This document shows, in pieces, positions 12,301 through 22,290 of a DNA stretch of 64,000 nt; position 1 is the stretch's first letter, and every line of letters starts with the position of its first letter. Position numbers and translations under genes: made by a program. The notes beneath the pieces are model-generated. The model had not been told where the DNA came from. It made no database searches and was given only the letters and a program-made list of their open reading frames with translations. The stretch spans positions 659,501 through 723,500 of the forward strand of contig CALZFC010000248.1 of the NCBI GenBank assembly GCA_945643635.1, read 5' to 3'. Source of the stretch: Allodiplogaster sudhausi. Its lineage: Eukaryota > Nematoda > Chromadorea > Rhabditida > Diplogasteridae.

Positions 12301-12793
12301 TATCTTTCGCCGTTTCTTCTTTACTCATATCAGTCCATTTTCACTTTCTAGATCTCTTTCTAACAACTTTTCCTCTTCCCTCAGGTATCCCCATGACCTA
12401 CGTGTCTGCCGATGAGGAGTACCGTATCTTCCTCGAGGCAGACGGGAACATGCTCACTTACTCGAGGCAACTCGCCAAGATCGTCTTCAAGGACAGTCTT
12501 CAGCTGACATTTAAGGAACAGGTACGGATAGAGAGGAAGAGAGAGAGAGAGAGAGAGTGCGAGAGAGAGAGAAATCTTTAGGATATGGGAGGGAGTTGAG
12601 GGAGAACCTAGTGGGAACGAGAGAATAAAGAAAGAATACAGAGTTTCCTTTGCCTGACCAGGACCCAGAGAAGCGAGAATGGCTCCGCAAACTCGTGGAC
12701 GCGCGCTTCCCAATTGCCGACCGAATCGAGTACGCGAATCGGTGGAAGAGCATCTACGGCGCCATCAGCAAGAATCGCAAGATCGCACAGTGA
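9365..12793 (+). CDS. Protein with two tandem BEN-like domains, ~500 aa, 13 exons
   Basis: Exons 9365-9461, 9582-9697, 10057-10144, 10321-10519, 10665-10882, 11058-11185, 11354-11425, 11512-11602, 11738-11816, 11888-11939, 12049-12142, 12385-12521 and 12662-12793 join with consistent phase and GT-AG sites, giving about 500 residues. The ATG follows an acceptor TTTTAG, so a 5' leader intron, trans-splicing or an upstream exon is possible. Order: acidic N terminus, basic coiled coil, low-complexity Gly/Glu-rich part, then two related modules. Module 1 has YARKLARLLFKETLHLFFK ... GKREWLRNAV ... WKLCTSAISKNR. Module 2 has YSRQLAKIVFKDSLQLTFKE ... EKREWLRKLV ... WKSIYGAISKNRK, ending near the C terminus. 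The pattern (A..LA..LF, basic helix, FP, WK, AISKNRK) resembles BEN domains, which act in DNA binding and transcriptional repression. The BEN assignment is inference; the internal duplication is seen directly. Confidence 0.7.
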
Positions 12794-12834
12794 TCACTCT
12801 GCTTCTCTGCTTCTGCACCTCAGTCTCTATCTCT

Positions 12835-12930
12835 CGCCCTCTCAATCTCTCTCTCTCTCTCTCGCCCTCTCAATCTCTCTCTCTCTCTCTCGCCCTCTCA
12901 ATCTCTCTCTCCCTCTCACTATCTGTTTAT
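12835..12930. repeat. CT-rich tandem repeat after the BEN-like gene
   Basis: A unit of about 29 bp, CTCTCTCTCTCGCCCTCTCAAT and near variants, is repeated just 3' of the stop codon at 12793, probably in the 3' UTR. From there to 13895 there is AT-rich DNA without a supported gene. Confidence 0.7.
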
Positions 12931-13895
12931 CTTGAACTCTTGTTGCTCCTCATTTAGCTCCTGTCCCACCTCTTATTTTCTCCGCTACTTTCCCCTCTGC
13001 CATTTTCTCATCTCTAGCTCTCGTAAACCTCACAGACGTCGAATGTAGATCTCTCGTACTACTCTGATCCCCCCCATTCATTCCCAAAAGTATTGTACAG
13101 TTAAATTTTTTGCTTCTATAAGTTTTTGAAAGAAAACTTTCTAGCATTCATTTGGCGAAATGGCATCGCAGCATACATGTATATTTTATACGTATTGTTA
13201 GTATGCTTAGACATATTAAAACCCAGAATTATATTTATAAATGAACAACATTTCTCATTTATCTACATACTACCGCAGCTCTTTAAAATGATCGATATAG
13301 AAGTTGTAGGCTGTAATCTTATTGTGTTTTTTGATGACAACCTCGAGAATACGGGAAAAGGACGAACAAGTTCGATTGCCGCGCTGCATTTCATCCATGA
13401 ATAGAATTTTTTTTTTACTTTTTCAATTATTCTTTTAAGTTGTAAATTTTGCCGACAGTCAATGTAGACACTGAAATAAAATATAATGAGTACGTATTTG
13501 TTACAAGATATAAGATTTTGTAAGCAAACTCTGACATTTGTAAGGCACATATTTTTGTGAAATGCAATTTTAGTCCAATCGGGTATCTTTAGGGAAGAAA
13601 CAAATGTGCGTTAAAGGAGGATGATTCTGCATAGTATGTATGTATGCATAAATGTGTATTTAAAATTATATTGTTTTACGTGAAAAATTTTCCAAAGTAG
13701 GATCCTATGTATTAAATTGCATTCAAACTTACTGTACTTCAAGTATATGTAGACATTTCGTATTGGAAGTAAGCGACTTAAAATTTTCACAAGAAAAGTG
13801 AAAAGTTGTTTGTCTATCTCCATCATTTTCTACTCTGAAGACGCGTAGTGGTTGGTCGTCTCTTTCTCCGCTCTCCTTCCTCTCTCTCCCCTGAG

Positions 13896-14463
13896 ATGAT
13901 CTTCTCCCCACCTCTTCTTCTTCTTCCCTTCACTCTCTTCCCCTCCCTTCTCGAGCTCGCCTCTTGCGTCAGGAACAAAAAGGTATGAATAATATGTAAA
14001 AAAAAAAGATTTTAAAAGGAAAGCTACAATAGTCGTTTCCACTTGGGTTGCTTGAAACCAATTTCCACATACTAAACAGAATTTCTATAGTAAGTGAGCG
14101 GGTTGTGAGAGCGCGCATAAAAGATGTGTATTTATGCTTACAACACAGAATAAATTATTTCTGTTTCAAAGCGGGCGGGGTCTACAGCTGCGCCTGCTCC
14201 TCTTCCACCCGACTCGCCTCCGACGCCACCGCCGGTTTCGTTCTTTTTTTAAATCAAACCTTTTTCGTTGCTGAAGGAGCATGTTGACAAGTAAACAAAA
14301 CCAATAGAACTACTTTAACCTTTATCTTTCCGACTCCTTTCAGAAGCTGCCGTCGGCCGTGTTGACGGAGAGCGGCTTCGAGGCCGCGCCAACCATGACC
14401 CCAATGACGCCCGCGCCCACTGGAGAAGAGAAGAAGAGTGCGGAGAACTTGAATTGTAGCTGA
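13896..14463 (+). CDS. Putative small secreted Pro-rich protein, 89 aa
   Basis: Three exons, all phase 0: 13896-13982 (donor AAG|GTATGA), 14172-14234 (acceptor TTTCAAAG, donor CCG|GTTTCG) and 14344-14463 (acceptor CTTTCAG, stop TGA). The first encodes MIFSPPLLLLPFTLFPSLLE, a hydrophobic N terminus typical of a signal peptide. The second encodes a Pro/Ala-rich linker (PLPPDSPPTPPP). The third encodes a Thr/Pro-rich tail (TMTPMTPAPTGEEKKSAE). The peptide would be secreted if the start is right. No homology is recognised and the first exon lies in a CT-rich tract, so the model is tentative. Confidence 0.4.
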
Positions 14464-16381
14464 TGGAGATTCACGCGGATATTCGCAAATCCAATGCGAA
14501 TAATAATTATTTAAAAATTTTTACTTGAGCCCCTGGTAATATTTACTTGAATTGTTTTTTTCTTCAGATTTGTCTTGTGGTTAGCGAGTCTGAATATGCG
14601 ATGAGCTTCATTCACTTTGTCTCTGCTGTGTGATAAAATGCTGATCATTTGTTTATTCTACTGCGAACATGGTAAATTCTTGATTCATAAAACGTTTAAC
14701 TATAATGCAACCTCCGTGGGAATCATTGAGTAATCAATCAAAGTGTGAGCTGCTCATCAATGCGGTACAAAATGTAAATTGCGTACAGAAGAATACAAGT
14801 ATGGAAGATGACTTGTTATTTTCACTCACGCGCAGAAATGTACAAGCAAGAATATCATTAGTAAATAACCGAATAATGTGGTCAGATGAGGACATCTTTC
14901 TTTCCAAAATTCAAATTATTATTTTATTTTGAAAAAGAACTAAGATGAAAAAAAAAATAATGGTGAGATTTCGGATTAATCAGTGATTTGGTCAAGCTTC
15001 TTTTTTGATTGGTTCGAGATTAACACGAGATCTTCAGATTGAACAAAACAACGTGAAGAAATGCGATGAAAGGAGAATCCAATTTCAGAGAGTCGATTTG
15101 TCGCATTAGCAGACAAGGTTTTGCCTGAGAAGAACCATAAGCCGGATATAATCGAAAAATATATGCAGAAGGTGCTTGATTTCGTTATTACTAGTCGAAA
15201 TTCAATGGAGCATTCAGATTCTGTGTGTAGCGGTTGGTCGTTGTTGTTATTCACGTTGTTTTCATAATGAAGTGACCGTTGTTTTTATTTGTTTAGAAAC
15301 GCAACGAAAGATATAATATGATGTCTAAAGAATGTCAATATCTGTAAATTCACAGAAATTAAGCAATTTATGTGAACAAACGAAAAAAGTTGCGGATGAA
15401 AATGGAGCAATGTTTGCTAACAAGGTATACAGTGTAACAAGTATTCGGATACATGTAGAATTCGTAATGGAATCGGCAAGCATAATTTCCTTAATCTAAC
15501 GGATGACTTTCTCGAATAATCAAGAAGCAGAGAAGAGCAACAGCCATATCACATGGCTGCTCGGATGAAAAGTGATCATTCTAATCGAGGAAGGAAAAAA
15601 TGAAATCGAAATTTGGGTCAAGAAATTTTGTAAGCTTGAAAGAGTACATCAGAGACGTGCATATTTGTGAACTAACCTCGTGCACTTATTAAATATTTTT
15701 TGCTCAAATCGAACATTCGCTAGAAATTTGCGATATTTCGAATAAAAATTCCAAATTTGTAGCTTAAGAAGTACGTATAGGCGAATAGCTAAATGTTGAA
15801 CTAATTTTGTCGCATAAAAGAGCGGATTCCGAGCAAAATGATCATTTCAACTCCGCTGGTTGGCTGCCTCTCAACGAGTCTCCAGCCTCTTCCGCACGTC
15901 TAAGAGTCGTCTCGTCTCGCAGCAGTAATGGCAGCCGAGCTCGTTCAGCTCAACCCTGGCACTCAAGTCAGTTGCAAGCTCCGCCCACCAATCCATATCC
16001 ATAGACTCCACACCCGTCCATATTCATTCTCATCCATTGGCTAATGCTCAGCAAGTCTATAGTCTCATCTTCAGGTCAAATTTAGCTCATCAGACATGCA
16101 ATTAATATTGATGAAACTGAGTTCACTTTGACCAAACGTTGCTGAAGGTTTCATTTTGAGCTTAGTGAAATTCTCAGGGGATGCGTGAATGTTAATTAAG
16201 TTTAGCCTCTTTCCATAGTACATGCCTCCATAAGAGATAACTTTCTATTTACTCTTTCGTAGGTAAAGGGCCAGCTTTTCCAACGCTCTCACCTCCCATT
16301 CATTGCCACCTAATCCCAAAATTTCCATAATAGTTTTTAGAACTCCTATTAAAAGGTTTCCTAATCAATACTTTTTTTAAG
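14464..16381. other. Intergenic DNA upstream of the kinase
   Basis: AT-rich. An open segment at about 15807-16004 (plus) encodes a Ser/Arg-rich peptide without splice context. The first coding exon of the kinase should lie here, but I could not place its ATG with confidence. Confidence 0.3.
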
Positions 16382-17782
16382 GTGGAACGCTTTAACATCA
16401 CGAAGAAGCTGGGAGAGGGCGCTTTCGGTGCGGTCTACAAAGTGAGGGACATTCAGAATAACCAGGAATACGCTCTCAAGGTCGAGGGGGTCACCGAGCA
16501 GATTCAGGTTCATTTCAGTCGTTATATTAAGCATCCTGAAAACTAAAGGTAACTTGAATTAAGAATTAATGTAATTGGTAACATGCCAGGTGCTCAAGAT
16601 GGAGGTCTTCGTGCTGTCTGAGCTGGCGAAGAAATGCGGCCGTCATTTCTGCAAGATCGAGGACAAGGCAAGCTGAAGAATTACGACAAATTCGTTGACT
16701 ATTTCATTTAAGAAGCTCTAAAAAGATGAATAATAGCATTAAAAATAAAAATTTTCTTTTGCAGGGTCGCTTCGGCTCGTTCAACTACGTTGTGATGACG
16801 CTGGTCGGTAAGTCTCTGCAGGACCTGCGCAAGGAGAACCCCGCTCAGCATCTGTCGCTGGGCACCGCCCTCTCCGTCGGCATCCAGACCCTCGAGGCTC
16901 TCGAAGGTTTCTGATTATTTTAGTAATTTAGTAATAATCAATGGTGATCCTTTTCCTTTTTTTGAATTAAATTCTTTTCCGATCTCCACGGCATCGGCTA
17001 CCTCCACCGCGACGTCAAGCCCGGCAACTACACCATCGGCCGCGCCGAACTCGGCGAGCTCCGCAAGGTCGTAATTTCAATCTGAAAAAGGAGTCTTAGA
17101 ACAATATACATTGTAGTGCTACAGTATCGCTAATAAATACTTGCAGGTGTACGTGCTCGACTTCGGAATGGCTCGCAAGTTCACGAACGAGCAGGGAGTG
17201 ATGCGCAAGCCGCGCCAGGCCGCCGGCTTCCGCGGCACCGTCCGCTACGCGCCCATCTCGTGCCATCTCCAGAGGGAGCTCTGCCGCAAGGACGACGTCG
17301 AGACTTGGATCTACATGCAGGTTTGAATTTCCTACCAGTCTCTTTTTGAATTATTGCCGAAACTTCAATAAGATTCTTATAATTCCCTCGAATCTTATGG
17401 TCAGGTCGAGCTGACAACTGGGAACCTGCCGTGGAAGAACGTGCAGGACATGAACCAGGTCGGCCAGTACAAGCAGCGCTGCCGCCAGCCTCCGGCCATC
17501 AACGAACTCTTCGCCGGATGCCCGCCCGAGTACCAGCAGGCTATGATGTTCATATCTATTTAATATCTTACAATAAGACATTTTAAATTCGCAGGATCAG
17601 TGATTAGAAGGTAATAAAACAATGGCAAATCAATAATACACTCGAATCACAGCCTCACCGACGCGTACAAGTTCTACGACGCTCCGAACTATCAGCAGAT
17701 CTACAATCTGATGCGCCAGGCCATCCAGAACCAGCACGTGCAGGAGTTCCCCTACGACTGGGAGAAGGGACCCGGCTTCTAG
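16382..17782 (+). CDS. TTBK-like (casein kinase 1 group) protein kinase, 5' end missing
   Basis: Seven exons, 16382-16507, 16590-16667, 16765-16906, 16982-17067, 17147-17320, 17405-17547 and 17653-17782, encode 292 residues plus stop, in phase. The catalytic domain starts with the Gly-rich loop (KKLGEGAFGAVYKV). The ATP-binding Lys is in YALKVEG, the helix C Glu in LKMEVFVL, the catalytic loop is HRDVKPGNYTIG, the metal-binding loop VLDFGMAR, and the TTBK-type activation segment AGFRGTVRYA. All key catalytic residues are present, so an active Ser/Thr kinase is expected. The TTBK-like family is greatly expanded in nematodes, often with germline expression (family knowledge). Two oddities: the intron after exon 2 starts GC (AAG|GCAAGC), and the acceptor of exon 4 reads TTTTCCG instead of TTTTCAG. 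The initiator exon is not identified. Confidence 0.85.
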
Positions 17783-17869
17783 GCCTCCTTGAGTTCTCTG
17801 CGTCTCTCCCTGCCTCCCTCTTCTTATCCTCTTCTCCTCTCTAACTGTCCGCCTGGGCACTCTGCCAAA

Positions 17870-17880
17870 CGAATAAAAGA
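17870..17880 (+). promoter_or_regulatory. Polyadenylation signal AATAAA of the kinase gene
   Basis: AATAAA lies about 90 bp after the TAG at 17782, in AT-richer sequence, at a position typical of a short nematode 3' UTR. Confidence 0.55.
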
Positions 17881-17969
17881 GTGTTTGAATTTGCATTATC
17901 AACATTCAATGAGCATTTTTGTATGGAAATATATATTGAATAGGACGGTGTAAGTCTACTCAGAAATCG

Positions 17970-17970
17970 G

Positions 17971-18013
<43 letters not shown>

Positions 18014-18092
18014 CTCTGTCGTTCTCTCGTTCTCTTTCTCTCCCCCTCATCCTCTCTCTCTCGTTCTCTCTCTCTCTCTCTCTCTCGTTCGG
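17970..18092. repeat. (CT)n microsatellite with interspersed CGTT
   Basis: Two pure CT tracts separated by TCGTTCTC variants lie downstream of the kinase. From 18093 to 19436 there is no supported gene on either strand. Confidence 0.9.
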
Positions 18093-20661
18093 GATGAAAT
18101 GGAGGATGTGCCTTGTTACCCTGACTGTCCTATCCGATGCGGATGTATACCTATTGGAAAGAAGAGCGATGATCTATCTGCGTGGCCTGTTATTGTCCGT
18201 TGGAAAGAGAGTGATCCATCTGAACGCCAGTGGCAGACTGTATCAAACGTCACGTGTTATTTGACTTTTAAGTATGCAAAAGGAGAAAAAACAAACGGAG
18301 AGACAAAAAGGAATCTCTCACTTTCTCTCGCTTTCTCTTCAAACATGTGGAGTTTGCTCCACCACATATGGCAAGTCAAAGGTCAAATCTGCCAAGCGCT
18401 GCTTAGAAATTATCATTTATTGTATTTCTTTTAAATATAATTTTGCGTTAAACTAATATATTCTTATCCCTTTTCTTATTTTTTTTATTTATTTTATGTT
18501 GTTGACATGTGGTTGGAATCACAGAACGAAGCAATTTTTTGCTCAATAAATTTTCATCGAAAATCGAGATACGCACCATGTTCTATGAGAAAGTATTCTG
18601 ATATCTTAATTTCCTATATGACGTTTTGGAATCTTTTTAAAGATAGGTGAAGTTGATGAGTAATTCCTCACTTTTATATAATGTTATTCTTCTGACTCCG
18701 AATTGTCAATTTAGCTACGATGCAGCCACGAAGTTTAATGCTGATCTTTCATTGCAACACTGGAAAATAAAGGACAGACGAGGGAAGAGAAAGAACAAGG
18801 AGTCCTGGTGAGAGTCACAGAGTGAGAATTTAAAGAGCGTTGAGGGTGGGGAGCAAAAGCTACGTGGAGGGTTTATTATGTTCCGAATAATTTTTCCCCG
18901 TCCTATCACTGTTTTCCAACTCTATTTCTCCTTTCTTCCTGCTCTAACAATTCTTTTGCTCTCTCTCTCTCTCTTTCTCTTTCCCTTTTCACTCACAGGC
19001 TTTTGAGAAAGTCGACAAGCGAAAATTCTATTTTGGGTATTTTTTATAATATAAATATTTCCAAAAGGTGCCACCGAAAGATAGAAGTGGGCCGTTGTTT
19101 CAGCTAAATACGGGATATTTATTGTACTTTTTGCCGTTTATATTACTGCTAATATTTACAGGCCAATGCTATCTTATACTTCAATTCAAAACTCAAAATC
19201 CCGAATTATTTTTGATCGGATATTATAGGGAGTCAGGAAAGTAGTGACAAAGTAGTGCCTTTTCAACTACTACTCATTACAACGAGGTTTAGTGATTTAC
19301 TCGCTAGGAGCGCAGGCAATGTGGAATTGTTTAGCTTATCGATTCCTTCCGACAGCTTTGCGGTAGTCGACCCTCCTAGCTCAGCTCCTTAAAAGAATTT
19401 GAAAACAAATTGAATGAATCATTAAAAAAATCGTACCCAGCCAGAATCTATCGGGATGAGAAAAATGATAAATTAGCGGCGCGAATGCAATTGTTGCTGT
19501 TGCCGTCAATAGGAGGACACCGCAGGCGGCAGCTGCAATTATTCGATATTTAACAGTGACAACTAGGAGTCATAACATATAGATTTTGATTTCTATTGTT
19601 ATTAAAAACGGCATTTAGGCTTGATTGACTAATAAATAGACCTATCATGGATGGTGGCCATTTCCGAGAGTGCCTCTCAACAGAGAGGAACAAAATAGAA
19701 GCGATGAGCACTGGGATTGCCGCAATCCAGAGACGCTCTGAAAACAAATTAATAATTTGGTCATTTTATTTTGTTCCGTCTGTCGGTGTCATTTTCTGAA
19801 TTGTTATTTTTTCACATGGACTTTGATCTCTAAACGTAAAATAACAGCAGCTGCTCAAAGGAATCGAAGTGAAGCGGTGAATACGCAAGCGTATTTGCAC
19901 GGGTGAACAAGCTTCCGTGCCAGAGCAAACCAGGCAAATGGAAGACGCAATCTCTCGAACCCTTTTCTGCCTCTTTTCATCTCCCAAATGTTCTATCATT
20001 TGGCTAAATTAATCAAGTATTGCAGCCGATTTTTAATGTAATTGAAATTGGTATTTATTAAGCATTCTGTACTCTCGTTTATATTGTCATACAAAAGTGA
20101 TCAATAATTTTGGACATGCCTTGAGGAAGGGGGAATAGAATGTCCAATGATGTCCCTTTTCTCACCCTCTAAATCTCCCTCTCCCACTGCTTGATCTGTC
20201 GGTTTCATCCTCCTTCCTCGATTTGCCACGGCCAAAAGATGGAACCAAGGTTATCTAGGGAAGTTGTAACCTGTCGGTGTGCCATTTGCAAAGTGAAGAG
20301 CGAAAGGCCAATGCACCAAGTAGAGAGAGTAGGAAATATTGATCAGCCAGACCAGAGGAGGACAGGAGAGAAGGCGGTGGGGCCAAGATGGGGACTAAAA
20401 ACAAAATATAATTTCGAACAATTCGAAATCAAAATCTAAATTAACCTTATTACCCACGGAGACGATGACCGCTGCCGCGAGAGAAACGGCGACGCGCGTG
20501 GTGAAGGCGTTGAGTTTGACGACCGGGACAAACGGAAGGAGAAGGGCCGCCGTGGGCAGGCAGAGCAGCAGCTCAGAGGAACTGCTTTTCGTTCTCATCA
20601 CTTTCCTTGAAGCATTTAAGCCGTTACCCTTCCACTAGAAGTTATTAAGATTAAATACATA

Positions 20662-21104
20662 CAGTACCGCTCAACGGCGAGGGGTCAATGCTGCGTCAGC
20701 TATAGCGGACGCGGCCAAATGGGCCAAGTAGAATATCTCGCTGCAGAAAGCGTTTTCAGGCAAATCACATATCAATTTGAGATTCCTGAATTTTTCTTCA
20801 CTACGCACGTTAAACAATTCTTGAAAAATGCAGCAAAACATTTGCTCCGCTTGGGGTTCGAACCTGCGACACCCGAAATACCATAAGAGAACGCAACAAT
20901 TATGTCACCGTAAGTCATGAAAATGCTAATTTCACTAATTTTCAAGATTTTCTTTAACGGGATTAGTGAAGTAAAATTCAGGGATCTCAAATTGATATGT
21001 GATTTGCCTGAAAACTTTTCTGCAACGAGATATTCCACTTGGCCCATTTAGCCGCGTCCGCTATAGCCGACGCAGCATTGACCCCTCGTCGTTGAGCGGT
21101 ACTG
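20662..21104. mobile_element. Foldback MITE 1 (TA-flanked, CAGTACCGC termini)
   Basis: A 443-bp near-palindrome flanked by TA on both sides. The left end is CAGTACCGCTCAACGGCGAG, and the right end is its reverse complement with few changes. The arms are about 150 bp and the central loop about 140 bp. Termini starting CAGT and a TA target are the pattern of Tc1/mariner-derived MITEs (family knowledge). There is no transposase frame, so it is non-autonomous. The loop contains a tRNA-like block. It lies in an intron of acyltransferase copy A. Confidence 0.85.
20830..20920 (-). repeat. tRNA-like Pol III promoter block in the loop of foldback MITE 1
   Basis: On the minus strand, GACATAATTGTTGCG resembles an A box and GCAGGTTCGAACCCC is a strong B box, about 35 nt apart. 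No complete acceptor stem forms. It is probably tRNA-derived, and not a working tRNA. Confidence 0.4.
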
Positions 21105-22290
21105 TACATATATTACAAATAATAAATATGCACAACAGTCTTAGACGACTTGACTGTGGATCGAATCGCATAAACTTCCAAATTCCTACTCGAACAGCCA
21201 ACTTCCACGAGTAAACGCTGCGTCTGAAAACAGCTTCAACATTTCAAACTAATCATTTTCTTTCTTGGACAACACGAGCAAATTGTCGTCTTCGGTGCTT
21301 GCAGTAACTGGGCCTTAACTTTTTGAATGCAAAGTAGATAACCACTGCTATAACCGAAGCGGTGGCAGAATTCTCCGTTCGTCTGCTCTCTCCGCTCTTT
21401 CGTGTCTTAAAGACTGCGACAGCAAGGAGTTGCCAGAGACGTGCAAAGACGACGTAGAAGGCAACCTTCTTTGAGACGCTCAGATAGGTGAGAAAAGAGC
21501 AAGTTGACACTAAAATTTGTTATTAGTTAGAAATAAAAATAATATCTTTATTCAAACACACCTGCCCCAAAAATGAAACGTGGCGATATGGAGTCTTCGC
21601 AGAGACGAGAGAGCGAAAAGAAGAAGGGACAGAGGAGGCAGACCTGAAGGCATACCGAGAGAGCCCACGTGTGGGTGAAAAAATCTGCCGAGCGCTGCTC
21701 CTTCATGGAGAAATGTTTGCTATTATCACCCGAAAACGTTACAGTACCCCAGTGAAGCCGAAATCTGGCAGAAGCCATAGAATATTTGTCGAGAATGTAA
21801 GGGCGGCGACAGCAGATTCCTGAGATTGGAAGAGAATTCTTGAAAAGCAAGGTTCAATCTATTTTGCGAAATACTCATCATTATTAAAATTTACCTGCAA
21901 AGACTCGACTTCATTCAGGGTCATGACGAAGAGGAAAAGCCACGTTGCAATTGCGCAGAATGCAAAGTGAAGAGGAAGAATTCGCCTGAGGCAGCGGAAG
22001 TAAAAGCCACTGATTGCAGGAAAAGTCAGCCCGCCCTCCTTGGAGAAGGAGCGAGAGAGGGAAGAGACGAGGAGATGACCGGACAGAACGAAGAGGCTGC
22101 ATTTCTCAGGTGTACATATGTACATGCATAATAATAATCATCATTTTGGCCTAGAAAGATGTTGTGCGGGATTATCTGATTATGACAATTAGTTTTAATA
22201 ATAAATATTTTGGAAGATGTTCAATCCTTACATATCGATTCCCAGGACGCCATTCGAGCAGGACTCCGGGAAGAAATCCACTCAGACCCT

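Larger units (their letters stand above)
19437..22290 (-). pseudogene. Membrane O-acyltransferase (acyltransferase-3 family, nrf-6/oac type), degenerate copy A
   Basis: Minus-strand exons in order: 22290-22232, 22096-21895, 21819-21748, 21700-21562, about 21496-21343, 20605-20450, 20393-20270, 19739-19620 and 19532-19437. Hallmarks are FVLSGHLLVSSLSRSF, FYFRCLRRILPLHFAFC, FFTHTWALSV, FARLWQLLAVAV, ISYSLYLVHWPFALHF and ERLWIAAIPVLIAS. Three of the four N-terminal exons have exactly the lengths of their counterparts in copy B (202, 72 and 139 bp). The family has about ten membrane helices and moves acyl groups onto extracytoplasmic substrates. Decay signs: the first exon has lost the GLRG helix and gained a TGA, the conserved Glu after the HTW.LSV motif is Cys, and no SGNH-type part follows before the kinase. 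A foldback transposon sits in the intron at 20662-21104. Confidence 0.75.

Noticed and set aside
20830..20920. A functional tRNA gene on the minus strand
   Set aside because: The B box is good, but the acceptor and anticodon stems do not close; it lies in a transposon loop.
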